Positions 44,880 through 45,936 of a DNA stretch of 45,936 bases are shown here, one piece after another (the first letter of the stretch is position 1; each line of letters starts with the position of its first letter). This DNA comes from Nymphaea colorata (taxonomy: Eukaryota; Streptophyta; Magnoliopsida; Nymphaeales; Nymphaeaceae), in contig NW_022205206.1 in NCBI RefSeq assembly GCF_008831285.2, positions 1 to 45,936 of the forward strand. Direction: 5' to 3'. The notes under the pieces are model-generated. The model saw nothing but the letters and a program-made list of their open reading frames with translations. It was not told the origin of the DNA and searched no databases. Both the position numbers and the translations under genes were made by a program.

Positions 44880-45694
44880 ATGAACACATATTATCATCAT
44901 TGCAAATCCATTAATAAGTTTATCTTCCTGCTCTTCATCACCTTACTGCCCACCCCATCAGAAACGTTGGATATTATCTAATCCCAGTCTCTTTTCTTTG
45001 AGCTTGTCCCGAGCAGCTTGAATGACATTTATTCTAGACTGGATTTGGGGGTATTTAGCAGTTTGTTATTGGTGGTGCTATAGAAAAGGTTGCTCTTGAT
45101 GGGACTCGCCAATCTTTATCTGACCTTTGCCGGTGTTTTTCCTTCTCTTGCAATTGTGAGTGACAACTTATGCTTGCTATTGGATCTATTCTCCATGCAA
45201 TTAGTTGATTTTTTAGGTGTTGATGCTTAAAACTCTCCGAAATTCTTTATCTTTGATAACAGCTAAACGTCTCTTTTTATATTGCGTTCAATGACTTCGA
45301 TGACAGCCGATTTCATGCCTTGTAGCTCTGCCTCAATAGACAAGTTTAGCCCATTATCCATAATTATAATAAATCAATAGACGGAATGGGATGCACCTAC
45401 AGCAGTAGAGAGCAATAGCCTAAGAAAAAGGCGAACAGTAGCAGCGTCATGTCGAGTCGTCTTAGAGAGACTGGCTCTCCCAAAAAGACCTTATCTAAGA
45501 TGTTTGAGCGGACTCAGGAGAGGAGATAAACGTTTGGGGTATCCGCAAGCCATAAGAGCATCGCGAACCCAGAAAGAAACAACTATGCAGGTAAGAAACA
45601 AATGGCTGCAGTGTAAAGAATAGTTCCTGTGGAAGATAAAATATCAGTTTTAAGCTAAACAAGCTCCATCAAAAGCGACCCTAGAAACAGATGA
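44880..45694 (+). CDS. Subtelomeric membrane or secreted protein (about 264 aa), or the 3' end of the channel gene
   Basis: ATG 44880 lies 14 bp after the channel's TGA. The N-terminus resembles a signal peptide (NKFIFLLFITLLPTPSETL). Hydrophobic stretches follow (GVFSSLLLVVLQKRLLL, ANLYLTFAGVFPSLAIV), then an acidic region (YIAFNDFDDSRFHALQLCL) and a basic Ser-rich tail (SSRLRETGSPKKTLSKMFE). A -1 step occurs near 45264, and a 21-nt intron at 45591-45611 (GTAAG...TGCAG) precedes the last exon; the sum is 265 codons, ending at TGA 45692-45694. A -1 step just before 44863 would fuse this frame directly to the channel, so a single transcript is possible. No family recognised. Confidence 0.5.
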
Positions 45695-45840
45695 TTTCAA
45701 CTTTAAATTTATTTTTTCTACTAACCGTCATCATGTCATGTTGCAAGAGTTTTCTTTTTCCTAGATTTTAAGATGTGGTCTTTAGTTTTGAGATGAGAAT
45801 AAAACTATATTTTGGCTTCGACTAAACGCTCTCGCAATCA

Positions 45841-45936
45841 TGGGGTTGGGGTTGGGGTTGGGGTTGGGGTTGGGGGGGTTGGGGTTGGGGTTGGGGTTGG
45901 GGTTGGGGTTGGGGTTGGGGTTGGGGTTGGGGTTGG
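45841..45936. repeat. Right telomere, G4T2 repeats
   Basis: Tandem GGGGTT units to the last base, the complement of the left end. One unit carries seven G (45866-45872). About 145 bp of non-coding sequence separate it from the last stop codon. Confidence 0.98.

Noticed and set aside
1-45936. CRISPR arrays, bacterial operons, prophage or tRNA genes
   Set aside because: No direct-repeat/spacer arrays, ribosome-binding sites, integrase genes or tRNA-like cloverleaf boxes were seen. The sequence is plainly ciliate.

Overview
The window is one complete macronuclear minichromosome of a ciliate. It starts with C4A2 telomere repeats (1-67) and ends with the matching G4T2 repeats (45841-45936), so both chromosome ends are present. 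In-frame TAA and TAG occur throughout otherwise coherent proteins and TGA is the only stop that ends them. This is the UAR=Gln ciliate code, and a standard-code gene caller would shatter most genes here. Clear introns are tiny GT-AG introns of 19-22 nt, mostly exactly 20. Telomere type, code and intron size fit an oligohymenophorean-like ciliate, but the coding DNA is much less AT-rich than Tetrahymena or Paramecium. I cannot name the genus.

Left part (1-9.3 kb): an unknown gene, an HP1-type chromodomain/chromoshadow protein, a basic unknown protein (minus strand), an unknown three-exon gene, ERO1 (minus strand), a divergent ADP-ribosylglycohydrolase, a sterol-desaturase-type hydroxylase, a four-EF-hand centrin-like protein and a small leucine-rich-repeat (LRR) protein. 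Next comes a giant plus-strand gene (about 9.5-18.6 kb, about 3,000 codons) built of recurring strand-helix-strand modules that I do not recognise. A minus-strand equilibrative nucleoside transporter (SLC29 type) follows.

Middle (20-29 kb): AT-rich spacers separate a SANT/Myb-like protein, an LRR protein, a tandem CCCH zinc-finger protein, a B-box/coiled-coil/SPRY-like protein, a coiled-coil plus LRR protein and one tentative small gene.

Right part (29-45.7 kb): a glycosyltransferase island. It holds a single-module type II membrane GT2 enzyme, a neighbour carrying three tandem copies of the same module with eroded catalytic motifs, and two tail-to-tail paralogues. Each paralogue combines a degenerate GT32-like domain, a GT2-like domain and a GT32 domain with its DXD intact. 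After it come a two-pore-channel protein with a very long C-terminus and a last membrane/secreted protein abutting the right telomere.

An important caveat: many genes (ERO1, the glycohydrolase, the giant gene, the transporter, the channel and others) change reading frame at points where no intron fits. Nearly every change has the sense of one missing base (-1). These changes cluster in patches and are absent from about 7.5 kb of glycosyltransferase coding sequence. Unpolished single-base deletions are the simplest explanation. Coordinates given for these genes span from start codon to stop codon across the shifts.
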